DNA of 64,000 nt from an uncultured Phocaeicola sp. (GTDB taxonomy: Bacteria > Bacteroidota > Bacteroidia > Bacteroidales > Bacteroidaceae). Each line of letters starts with the position of its first letter. Position 1 is the stretch's first letter. The stretch covers positions 14,087-78,086 of the forward strand of contig CAOYQO010000015.1 of NCBI GenBank assembly GCA_948566455.1, in the 5' to 3' direction. The notes under the pieces were generated by a model. That model made no database searches, had not been told where the DNA came from, and worked only from the letters and a program-made list of their open reading frames with translations. Of the stretch, positions 1 through 9,157 are shown one piece after another. The translations under genes were made by a program, and so were the position numbers.

Positions 1-2773
1 TATTGTTCTCCAGTCCCATCATCTTCGCAAACAGGAAGCTACCCATCAGCCCAAACGGAACAGACAACAACACCGCAAACGGAATGAGGAAACTTTCATA
101 AAGTGCACTTAAAATCAGATAAATCATCAAGAAACAGATAGCAAAGATGATAATGGTAGTACCTCCCTGGTCGGTCTCTTCACGGGTAATACCACCAAAG
201 TCGTACCCAAAACCTTTGGGAAGTGCCTGTACGGCAGTTTCCTGAACGGCACGGATGGCATCACCGGTACTATACCCTTCGGCAGGCATTGCATTTACAG
301 CAATAGAATTGAACATATTGAAACGGCTCAGCGATTCTGCCCCATAACTGCGGGTCAATGTCACAAACTGGCTGAGAGGAGCCATCTCGCCATTAGACAT
401 ACGCACAAAGATATTATTCAACGAGCTTTCATCCACACGATACTTCGGATCTGCCTGAATCATAACCTTATATACTTTAGAGAAACGATTAAAATTTGAA
501 ACATACTGCCCACCATAATAGCCGGACAATGTGCTTAGCACAGCATCCGGAGTGATACCGGCACGCTTACATTTGGACGCATCCACTTCTACCGTCCATT
601 GCGGATAACGGATATCAAAAGTAGAGTATGCCATCGCGATCTCGGGACGTTGGTTCAGAGCACCCAGATATTGTTGAGTGGTATTGAAGAAAGTGCCCAC
701 ATCACCACCTTGTTTATCCTGCATATGGAGTTCCAACGCATTACCCATACCATACCCCGGAATCATACCCGGAGAAATAGCAAATATACTGGCATCCTTA
801 ATGTCTGCCGTACGGCCATATACCTGTCCGATTACTGCCTGAACATCATTTTCCTTTCCTTCACGCTCATCCCAAGGTTTCAGTTTCAGAATCAACATAC
901 CAAAAGAGTTACCCTGTCCGGCTAGCAGACCATAACCTGCCACACGCTGCACATGCAGCACCTGAGGAATATCCATCATGCGCTTTTCAATACGCATCAT
1001 TACGTCATTAGTCGTTTTCAATGAACTACCTGCCGCCGTACTGACATTCACAAATACAACCCCCTGGTCTTCATCAGGTACCAAACTGGTTTTAGTTGTA
1101 TTCATCAAGAAAGCCAATAGTACTACCGAGGCCGCAAGAAGTGTCCATACCATCCATTTGCGTTTGATAAAGAACAATACCCCTTTCTTATATCGTTCAA
1201 TCATTGCATCGAAAGCAGCATTGAACGCTTTACGGAAACGTGCTGCAAAATTGTTTTTTTCCGTTCCATCCTCATTGATATACGGTTTCAAGAACAAAGC
1301 ACACAGCGCCGGACTCAAAGTCAGTGCATTGACGGCAGAGATACCTACGGCAACCGCCATAGTCAAACCAAACTGAGTATAAAAAGTACCCGAAGTTCCA
1401 CTCATAAACGAAACCGGAATAAACACAGCCATAAATACCAACGAAGAAGAGATGACCGCATTGCTAATTCCCTTCATCGCATCAATACTAGCCATATAAG
1501 AAGAACGATATCCCACATCAAAACGCGCCTGCACCGCCTCGACGACAACAATGGCATCATCCACCACCGTACCGATCACCAACACCAAAGCAAACAGGGT
1601 AATCAGGTTGATACTGAATCCTGCTATGGACATAAAAGCAAATGTACCAATCAAGGACACGATGATCCCCACCAATGGAATAATAGTAGAACGGATATCC
1701 TGCAAGAATACATATACAATTAAGATTACCAAAAAAATGGCCTCGAACAAGGTCTTTATCACCTCATGAATAGATGCATACAAAAAGTCATTGGAGCTCA
1801 TTACCTGAACCATCTCCACCCCTTTGGGCAGATCCTTCCTTGCTTCTTCCAAAAAGGTATCAATATTATTGTTTACTTCTGTCGCATTCGATCCTGCCGT
1901 CTGAAAAATCATACAGGAAATACCAGGATGACCATTCATAGCCCCGTGATAGGCATAACTTTCCTCGCCCATCTCTATATCGGCAATTTCTTTCAGCTTC
2001 AACACTTCGCCATTATCCGAAGACCGGATCACAATTTCCCCAAACTCTTCCGGAGTAATCAGACGCCCTTTATACTTCATTGTATATTGATAAGTTTCAT
2101 CAGAGTTTTCTCCGAATGAACCGGTAGCCGATTCAATATTCTGTTCAGCCAACACTTGGGTCACATCCGATGGAATCAATTTATACTGGGCCATCACGTC
2201 AGGCTTCATCCAGATACGCATACTATAGTCACCCCCCATAATCATCATATCACCCACACCCTGGATACGAAGAATTGCAGGTTTCAAGTTAATACTGATA
2301 TAGTTGGACAAGAATTTCTCATCATACGAATCATCCGGACTATATAGTGAGAACATCTGCAAAATACTGGTCTGCCGCTTTGAGGTAGTCACACCCACCT
2401 GCGTTACTTCTGCCGGTAACTGTCCGGTAGCCTTCGATACACGGTTCTGCACATTGACCGCTGCCATATCGGGGTCTGTCCCTTGTTTAAAATACACAGT
2501 GATATCCACAACTCCGGCATTTGAAGCGGTAGAAGTCATATAAGTCATATTTTCCACACCGTTAATCGCTTCCTCCAACGGAGCGATAACACTCTTCTGA
2601 AGAGTTTCCGCACTGGCACCAAAATAAGAGGTACTTACCTGAATGGTAGGCGGAGCAATATCAGGATATTGTTCGACGGGCAAAGTGAACAGCCCGATGA
2701 TACCCACTACCACTATCGAAATAGAAATAACAGCCGACAGGATGGGGCGTTCTATAAAGGTTCTTAAATTCAT
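1..2773 (-). CDS. RND efflux pump inner-membrane subunit (AcrB/HAE1 type), 3' end outside window
   Basis: Inner-membrane proton-driven pump subunit that would export drugs or amphiphiles through a tripartite envelope complex. Reading the minus strand from the ATG at 2773 gives about 924 residues with no stop before the window edge; the family is usually about 1030-1060, so roughly the last 100 residues are missing. The N-terminus has the family pattern: a short cytoplasmic start, first membrane helix, then LPVEQYPDIAPP. A second helix block near residues 340-500 contains the VVDDAIVVVEAV segment, which carries the paired aspartates of the proton relay. It starts 8 bases after the adaptor stop, so the two genes are co-transcribed. 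A TolC-like outer-membrane gene would be expected beyond the left edge. Substrate cannot be read from the sequence. Confidence 0.95.
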   Translation of the reverse strand, partial: MNLRTFIERPILSAVISISIVVVGIIGLFTLPVEQYPDIAPPTIQVSTSYFGASAETLQKSVIAPLEEAINGVENMTYMTSTASNAGVVDITVYFKQGTDPDMAAVNVQNRVSKATGQLPAEVTQVGVTTSKRQTSILQMFSLYSPDDSYDEKFLSNYISINLKPAILRIQGVGDMMIMGGDYSMRIWMKPDVMAQYKLIPSDVTQVLAEQNIESATGSFGENSDETYQYTMKYKGRLITPEEFGEIVIRSSDNGEVLKLKEIADIEMGEESYAYHGAMNGHPGISCMIFQTAGSNATEVNNNIDTFLEEARKDLPKGVEMVQVMSSNDFLYASIHEVIKTLFEAIFLVILIVYVFLQDIRSTIIPLVGIIVSLIGTFAFMSIAGFSINLITLFALVLVIGTVVDDAIVVVEAVQARFDVGYRSSYMASIDAMKGISNAVISSSLVFMAVFIPVSFMSGTSGTFYTQFGLTMAVAVGISAVNALTLSPALCALFLKPYINEDGTEKNNFAARFRKAFNAAFDAMIERYKKGVLFFIKRKWMVWTLLAASVVLLAFLMNTTKTSLVPDEDQGVVFVNVSTAAGSSLKTTNDVMMRIEKRMMDIPQVLHVQRVAGYGLLAGQGNSFGMLILKLKPWDEREGKENDVQAVIGQVYGRTADIKDASIFAISPGMIPGYGMGNALELHMQDKQGGDVGTFFNTTQQYLGALNQRPEIAMAYSTFDIRYPQWTVEVDASKCKRAGITPDAVLSTLSGYYGGQYVSNFNRFSKVYKVMIQADPKYRVDESSLNNIFVRMSNGEMAPLSQFVTLTRSYGAESLSRFNMFNSIAVNAMPAEGYSTGDAIRAVQETAVQALPKGFGYDFGGITREETDQGGTTIIIFAICFLMIYLILSALYESFLIPFAVLLSVPFGLMGSFLFAKMMGLENN

Positions 2774-2781
2774 AGTCTTTC

Positions 2782-3897
2782 TTAGTTCTGTTTTACTTTA
2801 ATGGGAGTACCTTCACGCAGCAAACCTACGCCTTCCGCTACAATGATATCCCCCTCTTTCAATCCATCGTTCACGATATATTCCTGTCCTCCATTTACAC
2901 GGGTCACACTGACAGGAGCTGATTGTGCCTTGCCGTCCACGACTTTATATACGTATGTAATATCCTGAATTTCAAAAGTTGTAGCCTGAGGAATAACCAA
3001 ACTTCCTTTCATCGTAACCGGAAGAATCACATTTCCCGATGTTCCGCTATACAGCAACCCATTCTTATTCGGGAATACGGCACGCAGACTTGCGGTACCC
3101 GTATTACGGTCTACCACCCCACTGATGGTTTCAATGCGTCCCTTTTCGCCATACATAGACTTGTCATTCAATTGCAGTTCCACTTCCGGCATATTTTTCA
3201 ACGCTTCTGCTTTGGAACCATATTGACGGGTCAGAGCCAACAATTGATTTTCAGTCATCGAAAAGTAGACATACATATCCGAATTATCAGAAACCGTAGT
3301 CAACGGTTGTGGCAAACTGGCACTAACCAATGCACCTACCCGATAAGGCAATGTACCAATCACCCCGTCCGAAGGACTTTTCACCTTGGTATATGAAAGG
3401 TTATTGCGAGCACTGACTTCCTGCGCCTTAGCCTGAGCCAATCCAGCCTTAGCGGTCAGGTAAGAGTTTTCCGCAGTCTTCAGATCAAACTCTGAAACCA
3501 CCTTTTTGGCAAACAATTCTTTCTTGCTGTTATAAGTCAGTTCGGCTGTGGCAAGACCGGCTTTAGCCGATTCCACATTGGCGACAGCAGTTTCCAATGC
3601 CGCCTTATAAGGCACTTGGTCAATAATAAATAAGACTTGCCCTTTACGCACTGCCTGTCCTTCCTCCACACAAAGCCGGGTAAGGAAACCGGAAACTTGC
3701 GGATAAATATCAATATCCTGGCGGCCACGGATCGTAGCCGAATAAGTAGTAGACAAAACTTTGTCCGACGGTGATACCTTTAATACCGCATATTCCGCCT
3801 CCATTTGTGCAACAGGCGCCTGTTTACACGACGCTGTCAAAGCAGCACAACCAACCAATACCATTAGTCGCATCCATTTTTTGTTCAATGTCATCAT
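2782..3897 (-). CDS. RND efflux periplasmic adaptor (membrane fusion protein), lipoprotein
   Basis: Adaptor that joins the RND pump to an outer-membrane channel. I chose the ATG at 3897 (371 residues) because a -7 promoter box lies at 3929-3922; a longer frame opening at 3954 would start upstream of that promoter. The N-terminus is a lipoprotein signal ending LTASC, so the mature protein should be lipid-anchored at Cys. It is followed by a first lipoyl half (ending near GFLTRLCVEEGQAVRKGQVL), an alpha-helical hairpin rich in Ala, Lys and Glu, the second lipoyl half (SPSDGVIG) and beta-barrel regions. It is the first gene of the efflux operon, divergent from an AraC-type regulator. Confidence 0.93.
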   Translation of the reverse strand: MMTLNKKWMRLMVLVGCAALTASCKQAPVAQMEAEYAVLKVSPSDKVLSTTYSATIRGRQDIDIYPQVSGFLTRLCVEEGQAVRKGQVLFIIDQVPYKAALETAVANVESAKAGLATAELTYNSKKELFAKKVVSEFDLKTAENSYLTAKAGLAQAKAQEVSARNNLSYTKVKSPSDGVIGTLPYRVGALVSASLPQPLTTVSDNSDMYVYFSMTENQLLALTRQYGSKAEALKNMPEVELQLNDKSMYGEKGRIETISGVVDRNTGTASLRAVFPNKNGLLYSGTSGNVILPVTMKGSLVIPQATTFEIQDITYVYKVVDGKAQSAPVSVTRVNGGQEYIVNDGLKEGDIIVAEGVGLLREGTPIKVKQN

Positions 3898-3921
3898 ATT
3901 CCAATCTTTTAAATTCGGACG

Positions 3922-3929
3922 CAAAGGTA
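3922..3929 (-). promoter_or_regulatory. -7 promoter box of the efflux operon
   Basis: Reads TACCTTTG on the minus strand, an exact match to the Bacteroidetes -7 consensus TAnnTTTG, about 25 bases before the adaptor ATG. No clear -33 TTG at standard spacing, which suits an activator-dependent promoter. Confidence 0.65.
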
Positions 3930-4017
3930 GATGGAATTTTTCAAGCCGACACATTCAATTATTAGCTACCATTGTTCAAATTCGGAATAGATTTCCTATT
4001 ATAACAAAAATAATAGT

Positions 4018-4025
4018 TAATTTTG
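4018..4025 (+). promoter_or_regulatory. -7 promoter box of the AraC-type regulator
   Basis: TAATTTTG fits TAnnTTTG and ends 19 bases before the regulator ATG. It faces away from the efflux promoter in the same 147-base intergenic region. Confidence 0.55.
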
Positions 4026-4044
4026 CATCAAAACAAGAATAAAT

Positions 4045-4878
4045 ATGGAAATATTGAGTTTACCAGAGAATGAACCGTTTATCACCGGAATAGAAGAAAG
4101 TATAGATATATGCTCCAATCAGATCATAAAGTTAGCAGACGCATCTATTTTTCATTGCCGTAGCGGAAAAGCCCACATAGAAATTGATTTGCAGGCATAC
4201 GAAGTGACGGAGAACACCCAACTTCTGCTTCTCCCCGGCAGTATCTTCAATTGCACCTGCGCCAGCCATGATTTTACCGTTTCCTATATTGTTTTTTCCG
4301 ACACCCTTTTCAGGGAGATCACCTCACGTCTGGATCCCTCCTTCTTTCACTTTCTAAAAGAGCATCCATGCATTGTCATCCCTGAAGAACGTGTAAAACC
4401 ATTCATCGGACTCAGCTTGGTCATGAAAGATCTTTATGAAGACAGGGATAATAGTTTCCGCATTCAGATCTTCAAAAATTTCATTCAAAACTTCATTCTG
4501 GACTTCTATGACAAGACCCAACACCTGTTCCTGCAAAAAAAGACCGAAGGAATAAATCGCCAGGAAGAGATATTCAAACGTTTCATCCAATTAATTCATA
4601 AACATTGCACCACCCAACGTGAGGTATCTTTCTATGCAGCCGAACTATTCATCACTCCCCGTTACCTTTCCACAATCGTACAAAACGTATCCGGCAACAC
4701 AGCCAAAAGCATTATTGACCGACATGTAATTCTTGAGATTAAAGCATTACTACAATCCACATCTCTAAGTATTCAAGAGATCTCCAACCGATTATCTTTC
4801 CCTGACCAATCTTTTTTTGGCCGCTATTTCAAGAAACATACAGGCAAGTCCCCTCTTCAATACCGAAACCGGTCTTAA
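4045..4878 (+). CDS. AraC-family transcriptional regulator
   Basis: 277-residue DNA-binding regulator. The C-terminal part (about residues 185-277) has the two helix-turn-helix units of the AraC/XylS family; the second contains ISNRLSFPDQSFFGRYFKKH and ends with the usual TGKSPLQYR. The N-terminal part looks like the cupin-like ligand domain of the family (IDLQAYEVTENTQLLLLPGS). The gene is divergent from the RND efflux operon and shares its 147-base control region, so it most likely controls that operon and perhaps itself; this is inference from position. The inducer is unknown. Confidence 0.9.
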   Translation: MEILSLPENEPFITGIEESIDICSNQIIKLADASIFHCRSGKAHIEIDLQAYEVTENTQLLLLPGSIFNCTCASHDFTVSYIVFSDTLFREITSRLDPSFFHFLKEHPCIVIPEERVKPFIGLSLVMKDLYEDRDNSFRIQIFKNFIQNFILDFYDKTQHLFLQKKTEGINRQEEIFKRFIQLIHKHCTTQREVSFYAAELFITPRYLSTIVQNVSGNTAKSIIDRHVILEIKALLQSTSLSIQEISNRLSFPDQSFFGRYFKKHTGKSPLQYRNRS

Positions 4879-4881
4879 AAC

Positions 4882-4919
4882 AAAAAAAGCTGCCTTCAAT
4901 AAAGAAAGCAGCTTTTTTC
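4882..4919. terminator. Bidirectional terminator between the AraC-type gene and fba
   Basis: Near-perfect stem with arms AAAAAAGCTGC and GCAGCTTTTTT around a short AT-rich loop. A runs on the left and T runs on the right let it stop both the plus-strand regulator transcript and the converging fba transcript. Confidence 0.8.
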
Positions 4920-4940
4920 TGTTTATATAGGATGAATCAA

Positions 4941-5945
4941 TTATTCAGCCAATTTATTGTCTGAACCCAGCACGTTAATAATTTTGTGCTTGTACAGTTT
5001 TTCCATATTGTCACGAGCCGGACCTAAGTACTTACGCGGGTCGAATTCTGCCGGTTTTTCAGCAAAAGTCTGACGGATAGCAGCAGTCATAGCCAAACGA
5101 GAGTCTGAGTCAATGTTGATTTTGCAAACAGCAGACTTGGCAGCCTTGCGCAATTCTTCTTCAGGGATACCGATAGCAGCCTTCAATGCACCACCATACT
5201 TGTTGATTGTTTCAACTTCTTCCTGAGGAACTGATGAAGAACCATGAAGAACGATGGGGAATCCCGGAAGTTTTTCCATTACAGCATCCAATACTTCGAA
5301 TGCCAAAGGAGGAGGAACCATACGACCTGTAGCAGGATCAATGTGGCACTGTTCCGGAGTAAATTTGTATGCACCGTGAGAAGTACCGATAGAGATAGCC
5401 AATGAGTCGCAACCTGTACGAGTAGCAAAATCAATTACTTCTTCAGGGTCAGTATAAGTATGATGATCAGAAGAAACTTCATCTTCCACACCGGCCAATA
5501 CACCCAATTCACCTTCTACAGTTACATCAAACTGATGAGCGTAGTCAACCACCTTCTTAGTCAAAGCTACGTTTTCTTCGTAAGGCAGGTGAGAACCGTC
5601 GATCATTACAGAAGAGAAACCTGAGTCGATACAGCTCTTGCAAGTTTCGAAAGTATCTCCGTGGTCAAGGTGAAGAACGATTTCAGGTTTTGCACAACCT
5701 AATTCTTTTGCATATTCTACAGCACCCTGAGCCATGTAACGCAACAAAGTAGCGTTAGCATACTGACGAGCACCTTTTGAAACCTGCAAAATAACCGGAG
5801 ATTTTGTTTCTACTGCAGCTTTGATGATAGCCTGCATCTGTTCCATATTGTTGAAGTTGAATGCAGGAATTGCATATCCACCTTTGATAGCCTTAGCAAA
5901 CATATCTCTAGTGTTTACCAGACCTAAATCTTTGTAATTAACCAT
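4941..5945 (-). CDS. fba: Class II fructose-bisphosphate aldolase
   Basis: Zinc-dependent aldolase that reversibly cleaves fructose 1,6-bisphosphate to dihydroxyacetone phosphate and glyceraldehyde 3-phosphate. The ATG at 5945 gives 334 residues, a normal size; the frame is open further upstream but that stretch contains the promoter. Visible active-site signatures: HLDHGD at 92-97, GELG at 145-148, GTSHGAYKF at 187-195 and LHGSSS at 233-238, which supply the metal-binding histidines and phosphate loop. It is a single-gene unit with its own promoter and terminator, as expected of a central glycolytic enzyme, and it acts on the fructose phosphates fed by the fructokinase encoded further along. 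Confidence 0.97.
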   Translation of the reverse strand: MVNYKDLGLVNTRDMFAKAIKGGYAIPAFNFNNMEQMQAIIKAAVETKSPVILQVSKGARQYANATLLRYMAQGAVEYAKELGCAKPEIVLHLDHGDTFETCKSCIDSGFSSVMIDGSHLPYEENVALTKKVVDYAHQFDVTVEGELGVLAGVEDEVSSDHHTYTDPEEVIDFATRTGCDSLAISIGTSHGAYKFTPEQCHIDPATGRMVPPPLAFEVLDAVMEKLPGFPIVLHGSSSVPQEEVETINKYGGALKAAIGIPEEELRKAAKSAVCKINIDSDSRLAMTAAIRQTFAEKPAEFDPRKYLGPARDNMEKLYKHKIINVLGSDNKLAE

Positions 5946-5986
5946 TGTTCTAATATTTATAATTGTTAGTGAATTAAATTCCACTG

Positions 5987-6019
5987 CAAAAGTAATCATA
6001 AATGCGCTAACTATGGCAA
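5987..6019 (-). promoter_or_regulatory. fba promoter (-33 TTG and -7 box)
   Basis: On the minus strand TTG (6019-6017) precedes TACTTTTG (5994-5987) by 22 bases. The predicted start of transcription leaves a leader of about 35 bases before the ATG. Confidence 0.6.
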
Positions 6020-6276
6020 GTTCACACCAAAAATATCTCATAAAAAATGATTTTATTAACTATTTTCTTCACTAAAACATACAAACTGATTATATTGTAA
6101 TGTCTACCTTACAATACTATAAAAGAAGAAAATAAGGCTTTTAGAAGAAAAAACAGCCCGAAGTTTTTTCTATTTCAAAGAAAAGCAGTATCTTTGCGGT
6201 CCAAAATGGACCATTACACCCAATATTGTTTACCAGACAAGTAAAAAAAATAATAACAATAAAATAATATACAGAA
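6020..6276. other. Intergenic region between fba and the L31 gene
   Basis: With the fba leader and promoter this makes a 331-base gene-free stretch (5946-6276). It is AT-rich and carries only the divergent fba promoter and the L31 promoter at 6189-6196. I see no further gene, repeat or strong hairpin. Confidence 0.6.
6189..6196 (+). promoter_or_regulatory. -7 promoter box of rpmE2
   Basis: TATCTTTG matches the consensus exactly. It implies a leader of about 75 bases, A-rich and with little structure, before the L31 ATG at 6277. Confidence 0.65.
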
Positions 6277-6531
6277 ATGAAAAAAGGTATTCATCCTGAA
6301 AACTATCGTCCCGTAGTATTCAAAGACATGTCAAACGGTGATGTATTTTTGTCACGTTCAACTTGTAGCACAAAAGAAACCATCGAATTCGAAGGTGAAA
6401 CTTATCCGTTGGTAAAACTGGAAATTTCTAATACATCACACCCGTTCTACACTGGTAAATCCAAGTTAGTAGATACAGCTGGTCGTGTAGACAAGTTCAT
6501 GAGCCGCTACGGCAACCGTATGAAAAAGTAA
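6277..6531 (+). CDS. rpmE2: 50S ribosomal protein L31, type B
   Basis: 84-residue ribosomal protein. It begins MKKGIHPENYRPVVF and contains SNTSHPFYTGK and DTAGRVDKF, the typical L31 sequence. It has only one cysteine and so lacks the CxxC pairs of the zinc-binding type A form; this is the zinc-independent type B, which many bacteria use under zinc limitation and some, including this phylum, keep as their usual L31. It is a single-gene unit with a strong terminator. Confidence 0.96.
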   Translation: MKKGIHPENYRPVVFKDMSNGDVFLSRSTCSTKETIEFEGETYPLVKLEISNTSHPFYTGKSKLVDTAGRVDKFMSRYGNRMKK

Positions 6532-6554
6532 TTTGTAACTTATACATAAGTTCC

Positions 6555-6598
6555 AAAATAAAAGGCTGCAACCCGATAAGTTTGCAGCCTTTTATTTT
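6555..6598. terminator. Terminator after rpmE2 (works both ways)
   Basis: Two perfectly complementary 17-base arms (6555-6571 and 6582-6598) around a 10-base loop. The core GGCTGCAA is flanked by A and T runs, so it can end both rpmE2 and the converging DUF3256 gene. Confidence 0.88.
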
Positions 6599-6615
6599 AT
6601 CATACGTATCCACCT

Positions 6616-7263
6616 TTATTTCAAAGATACATCATTATACTTTCCCCCCTTCCATTCATACACTACAGGTTCTTTCCTGATGTATACAACCAATTTTTCC
6701 CGTTCCGTCTTTGCCAGATAATCCGGAGTAGTATAAGTAAAAGAAATAATAGGTTTGTCTTCTGATAAAGTGGCTTTCACCAACTCCATATCCGCCTTCT
6801 CTCTAATCGCGGCATAAGCCTCATCGGTCAGCGTATCCACCGGCAGATAAAAAGCCCCGACGGAGGGAAGCTGAATAAAATCCTCCTTCGCCAGTTGCTG
6901 CCAGTCCGTATTATAAAAACGAACTTCACTATCACAAGCCGGACCGCAAACAGTATTCACTACACAAATCACCTTTACAGAATCATTCAAGGGTAACAGT
7001 TTCATTTCCATAGAACTACTTCCGGTGGTTTGCAGAAACAAATAATCATCCGTCAGTCTTTTCAGTTCAGATACTTTGCCAAAACGATTTTTCACTTCCG
7101 CTTTCATATTGCTTGCCAGAAAATCCACACAATCCTCACGATTTACCTTTGTCAATAAAGGAGCCACCGAATCGGGCATGGCAATAAAAAGAGTTTTCAT
7201 ATCCTGAGCGTACAATGAAAGCCCACATAACAGCATACCTATTACAAACAATGTCTTTTTCAT
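6616..7263 (-). CDS. DUF3256 family secreted protein
   Basis: 215-residue exported protein of unknown function. The ATG at 7263 is preferred over a GTG one codon upstream because the peptide MKKTLFVIGMLLCGLSLYAQ is a clean Sec signal ending at an Ala-Gln cleavage site. The mature part begins with the DMKTLFIAMPDSVAPLL pattern that I associate with DUF3256, a family seen mainly in Bacteroidales. Two nearby cysteines (CGPACDSE) could form a disulphide. It is transcribed away from the phenylacetate-CoA ligase gene and has its own promoter; the role is unknown. Confidence 0.85.
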   Translation of the reverse strand: MKKTLFVIGMLLCGLSLYAQDMKTLFIAMPDSVAPLLTKVNREDCVDFLASNMKAEVKNRFGKVSELKRLTDDYLFLQTTGSSSMEMKLLPLNDSVKVICVVNTVCGPACDSEVRFYNTDWQQLAKEDFIQLPSVGAFYLPVDTLTDEAYAAIREKADMELVKATLSEDKPIISFTYTTPDYLAKTEREKLVVYIRKEPVVYEWKGGKYNDVSLK

Positions 7264-7286
7264 CACATTTTCAAATTAAAATCCTC

Positions 7287-7294
7287 CAAAGATA
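7287..7294 (-). promoter_or_regulatory. -7 promoter box of the DUF3256 gene
   Basis: Minus-strand TATCTTTG, 23 bases before the ATG at 7263. Confidence 0.6.
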
Positions 7295-7336
7295 CATATT
7301 TTGTCAGCTTATTCCCAACCGCATTATATTTTTTTC

Positions 7337-7344
7337 TATTTTTG
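7337..7344 (+). promoter_or_regulatory. -7 promoter box of the CoA ligase-ACT operon
   Basis: TATTTTTG, 32 bases before the ATG at 7377. No -33 TTG at standard spacing. Confidence 0.5.
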
Positions 7345-7376
7345 TCGGACTGATAACCAACTAAACAGGAAATGCT

Positions 7377-8675
7377 ATGTATTTACACAAAGAGTTAGAG
7401 ACCCTGACACGACCCGAAATTGAGAAACTACAATTGGAACGACTGCAAAAGACTGTCCGCCATTGCATGAATTCCCCTTTCTATAAACAACGGTTTGCCG
7501 AAAATCATCTGAGTCCGGAAGATATCCGTTCATTGGATGATTTACAGAAAATCCCGTTTACCACCAAACAAGATCTACGTGACACTTATCCTTTCGGACT
7601 GGCGTCCGTACCTTTGGAAAAAACAGTCCGCCTTCACTCATCCAGTGGAACAACTGGAAATCCCACTGTCATTCTGCATACCCAAAAAGACCTTGACGAA
7701 TGGGCTAATGCAGTGGCCCGTTGTCTTTATATGGTAGGATTACGTCCGGGAGATATTTTCCAGAACTCTTCCGGCTATGGAATGTTCACCGGCGGGCTGG
7801 GCTTTCAATATGGTGCTGAAAGGCTGGGAATGCTGACTGTACCTGCCGCTGCCGGAAACACCAAACGCCAGTTGAAATTCATCTCCGATTTCGGAACCAC
7901 CGCCTTGCACGCCATTCCCAGTTACGCAGCCCGTATGTACGAGGTAATGCAGGAAATGGGGATTGATCCGCGTCGTGACACCAAATTGAGAACATTGATC
8001 ATAGGAGCGGAACCTCATTCCGAAGAACAACGCCGCCGCATCGAAGATATGCTGGGTGTAAAAGCCTACAACTCTTTCGGCATGTCCGAAATGTGCGGTC
8101 CCGGTGTGGCTTTTGAATGCCAGGAACAAAACGGATTGCATATATGGGAAGACTATTATATCGTAGAAATCATTGACCCCGACACATTGGAACCTGTGCC
8201 CGAAGGTGAAGTGGGCGAACTGGTACTGACCACCATCAACCGCGAGGCGATGCCGTTATTGAGATACCGTACCCGTGATCTGACCCGCATTCTGCCGGGG
8301 GAATGCCCCTGCGGCCGCCATCACAAACGTCTGGACAGAATGAAAGGGCGCAGCGACGATATGATTATCCTGAAAGGGGTCAATATCTTCCCCATTCAGA
8401 TTGAAACGATTTTATTGCAATTCAAAGAATTGGGCAGTGACTATCTGATCACACTCGAAACCGCCGAATCTAATGACGAAATGACTGTAGAAGTGGAATT
8501 GAGCCAACTGTTCACCGATGACTATGGACGCCTGCAAGCATTGACCCGGGAAATTACCCGCCAACTGAAAGATGAGATATTGGTTACCCCACGTGTGAAA
8601 CTGGTACCCAAAGGAGCACTGCCTAAATCGGAAGGTAAAGCAGTCCGTGTGAAAGACTTACGTAAAACCTTTTAA
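7377..8675 (+). CDS. Phenylacetate-CoA ligase family enzyme (AMP-forming)
   Basis: 432-residue adenylate-forming enzyme that would join an aryl acid such as phenylacetate to CoA using ATP. The phosphate-binding loop SSSGTTGNP lies at residues 88-96; AYNSFGMSEMCGPG, the YRTRDLT element and the hinge RSDDMIILKGVNIFP follow in the usual PaaK order. It lies 11 bases before an ACT-domain gene, a pairing common in anaerobes, where such ligases often accompany indolepyruvate ferredoxin oxidoreductase and act on arylacetates from aromatic amino-acid fermentation. No oxidoreductase gene is within the window, so the exact acid is not known. Confidence 0.9.
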   Translation: MYLHKELETLTRPEIEKLQLERLQKTVRHCMNSPFYKQRFAENHLSPEDIRSLDDLQKIPFTTKQDLRDTYPFGLASVPLEKTVRLHSSSGTTGNPTVILHTQKDLDEWANAVARCLYMVGLRPGDIFQNSSGYGMFTGGLGFQYGAERLGMLTVPAAAGNTKRQLKFISDFGTTALHAIPSYAARMYEVMQEMGIDPRRDTKLRTLIIGAEPHSEEQRRRIEDMLGVKAYNSFGMSEMCGPGVAFECQEQNGLHIWEDYYIVEIIDPDTLEPVPEGEVGELVLTTINREAMPLLRYRTRDLTRILPGECPCGRHHKRLDRMKGRSDDMIILKGVNIFPIQIETILLQFKELGSDYLITLETAESNDEMTVEVELSQLFTDDYGRLQALTREITRQLKDEILVTPRVKLVPKGALPKSEGKAVRVKDLRKTF

Positions 8676-8686
8676 AAAATAAGTTT

Positions 8687-9115
8687 ATGACTATACAACA
8701 ATTATCCGTCTTCATCGAAAACAAATCGGGGACACTACAGAAAGTATTGAACTTATTGAAAGAAGCAGGCATACAGCTGATTGCCTCTACCATTGCCGAT
8801 ACAGTAGAGTATGGTATTTACCGTATCATCTGCTCGGAACCCAAACGCGCATACGAGACGCTGAAAGAGGCAGGAATCTCCGTGGCACTCTCCGATGTGT
8901 TCGCCATCACACTAGACAATCAGCCGGGGCGGGCGGCAGACGCCATCACCATTTTCAGTGAAGCCCAAATAGGCATTACTTATCTGTATTCCTTCCTGTT
9001 AGGAAATAAAGGCATCTTGATTTTCCGGACAGACAATCCGGACAGAGCAAGGGAAGTGATTATTCTTAATAATCTCTCTTTTGTAGCCGAAAAAGATTTA
9101 TCAACACTGATTTAA
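8687..9115 (+). CDS. Tandem ACT-domain protein
   Basis: 142-residue protein made of two ACT-like units (about 1-70 and 71-142), with starts such as IQQLSVFIENKSGTLQKVLN and a second DNQPGRAADAI. ACT domains bind amino acids and usually act as allosteric sensors; there is no catalytic domain here. It is co-transcribed with the CoA ligase, so it probably senses an aromatic amino acid or its degradation product for that pathway. The link is inferred from position. Confidence 0.88.
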   Translation: MTIQQLSVFIENKSGTLQKVLNLLKEAGIQLIASTIADTVEYGIYRIICSEPKRAYETLKEAGISVALSDVFAITLDNQPGRAADAITIFSEAQIGITYLYSFLLGNKGILIFRTDNPDRAREVIILNNLSFVAEKDLSTLI

Positions 9116-9123
9116 AGTATTCC

Positions 9124-9157
9124 TTGTAGGGGCGGAGCTGCGTGTCCGCCCCCACAA
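9124..9157. repeat. REP-like hairpin (GGGGCGGA arms)
   Basis: TTGT and ACAA enclose 8-base arms GGGGCGGA (9129-9136) and TCCGCCCC (9145-9152) with loop gctgcgtg. GC-rich in an AT-rich intergenic gap and with no T run, so it looks more like a dispersed palindromic repeat than an ordinary terminator. It fills the gap between the converging ACT-domain and sensor genes. Confidence 0.55.
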
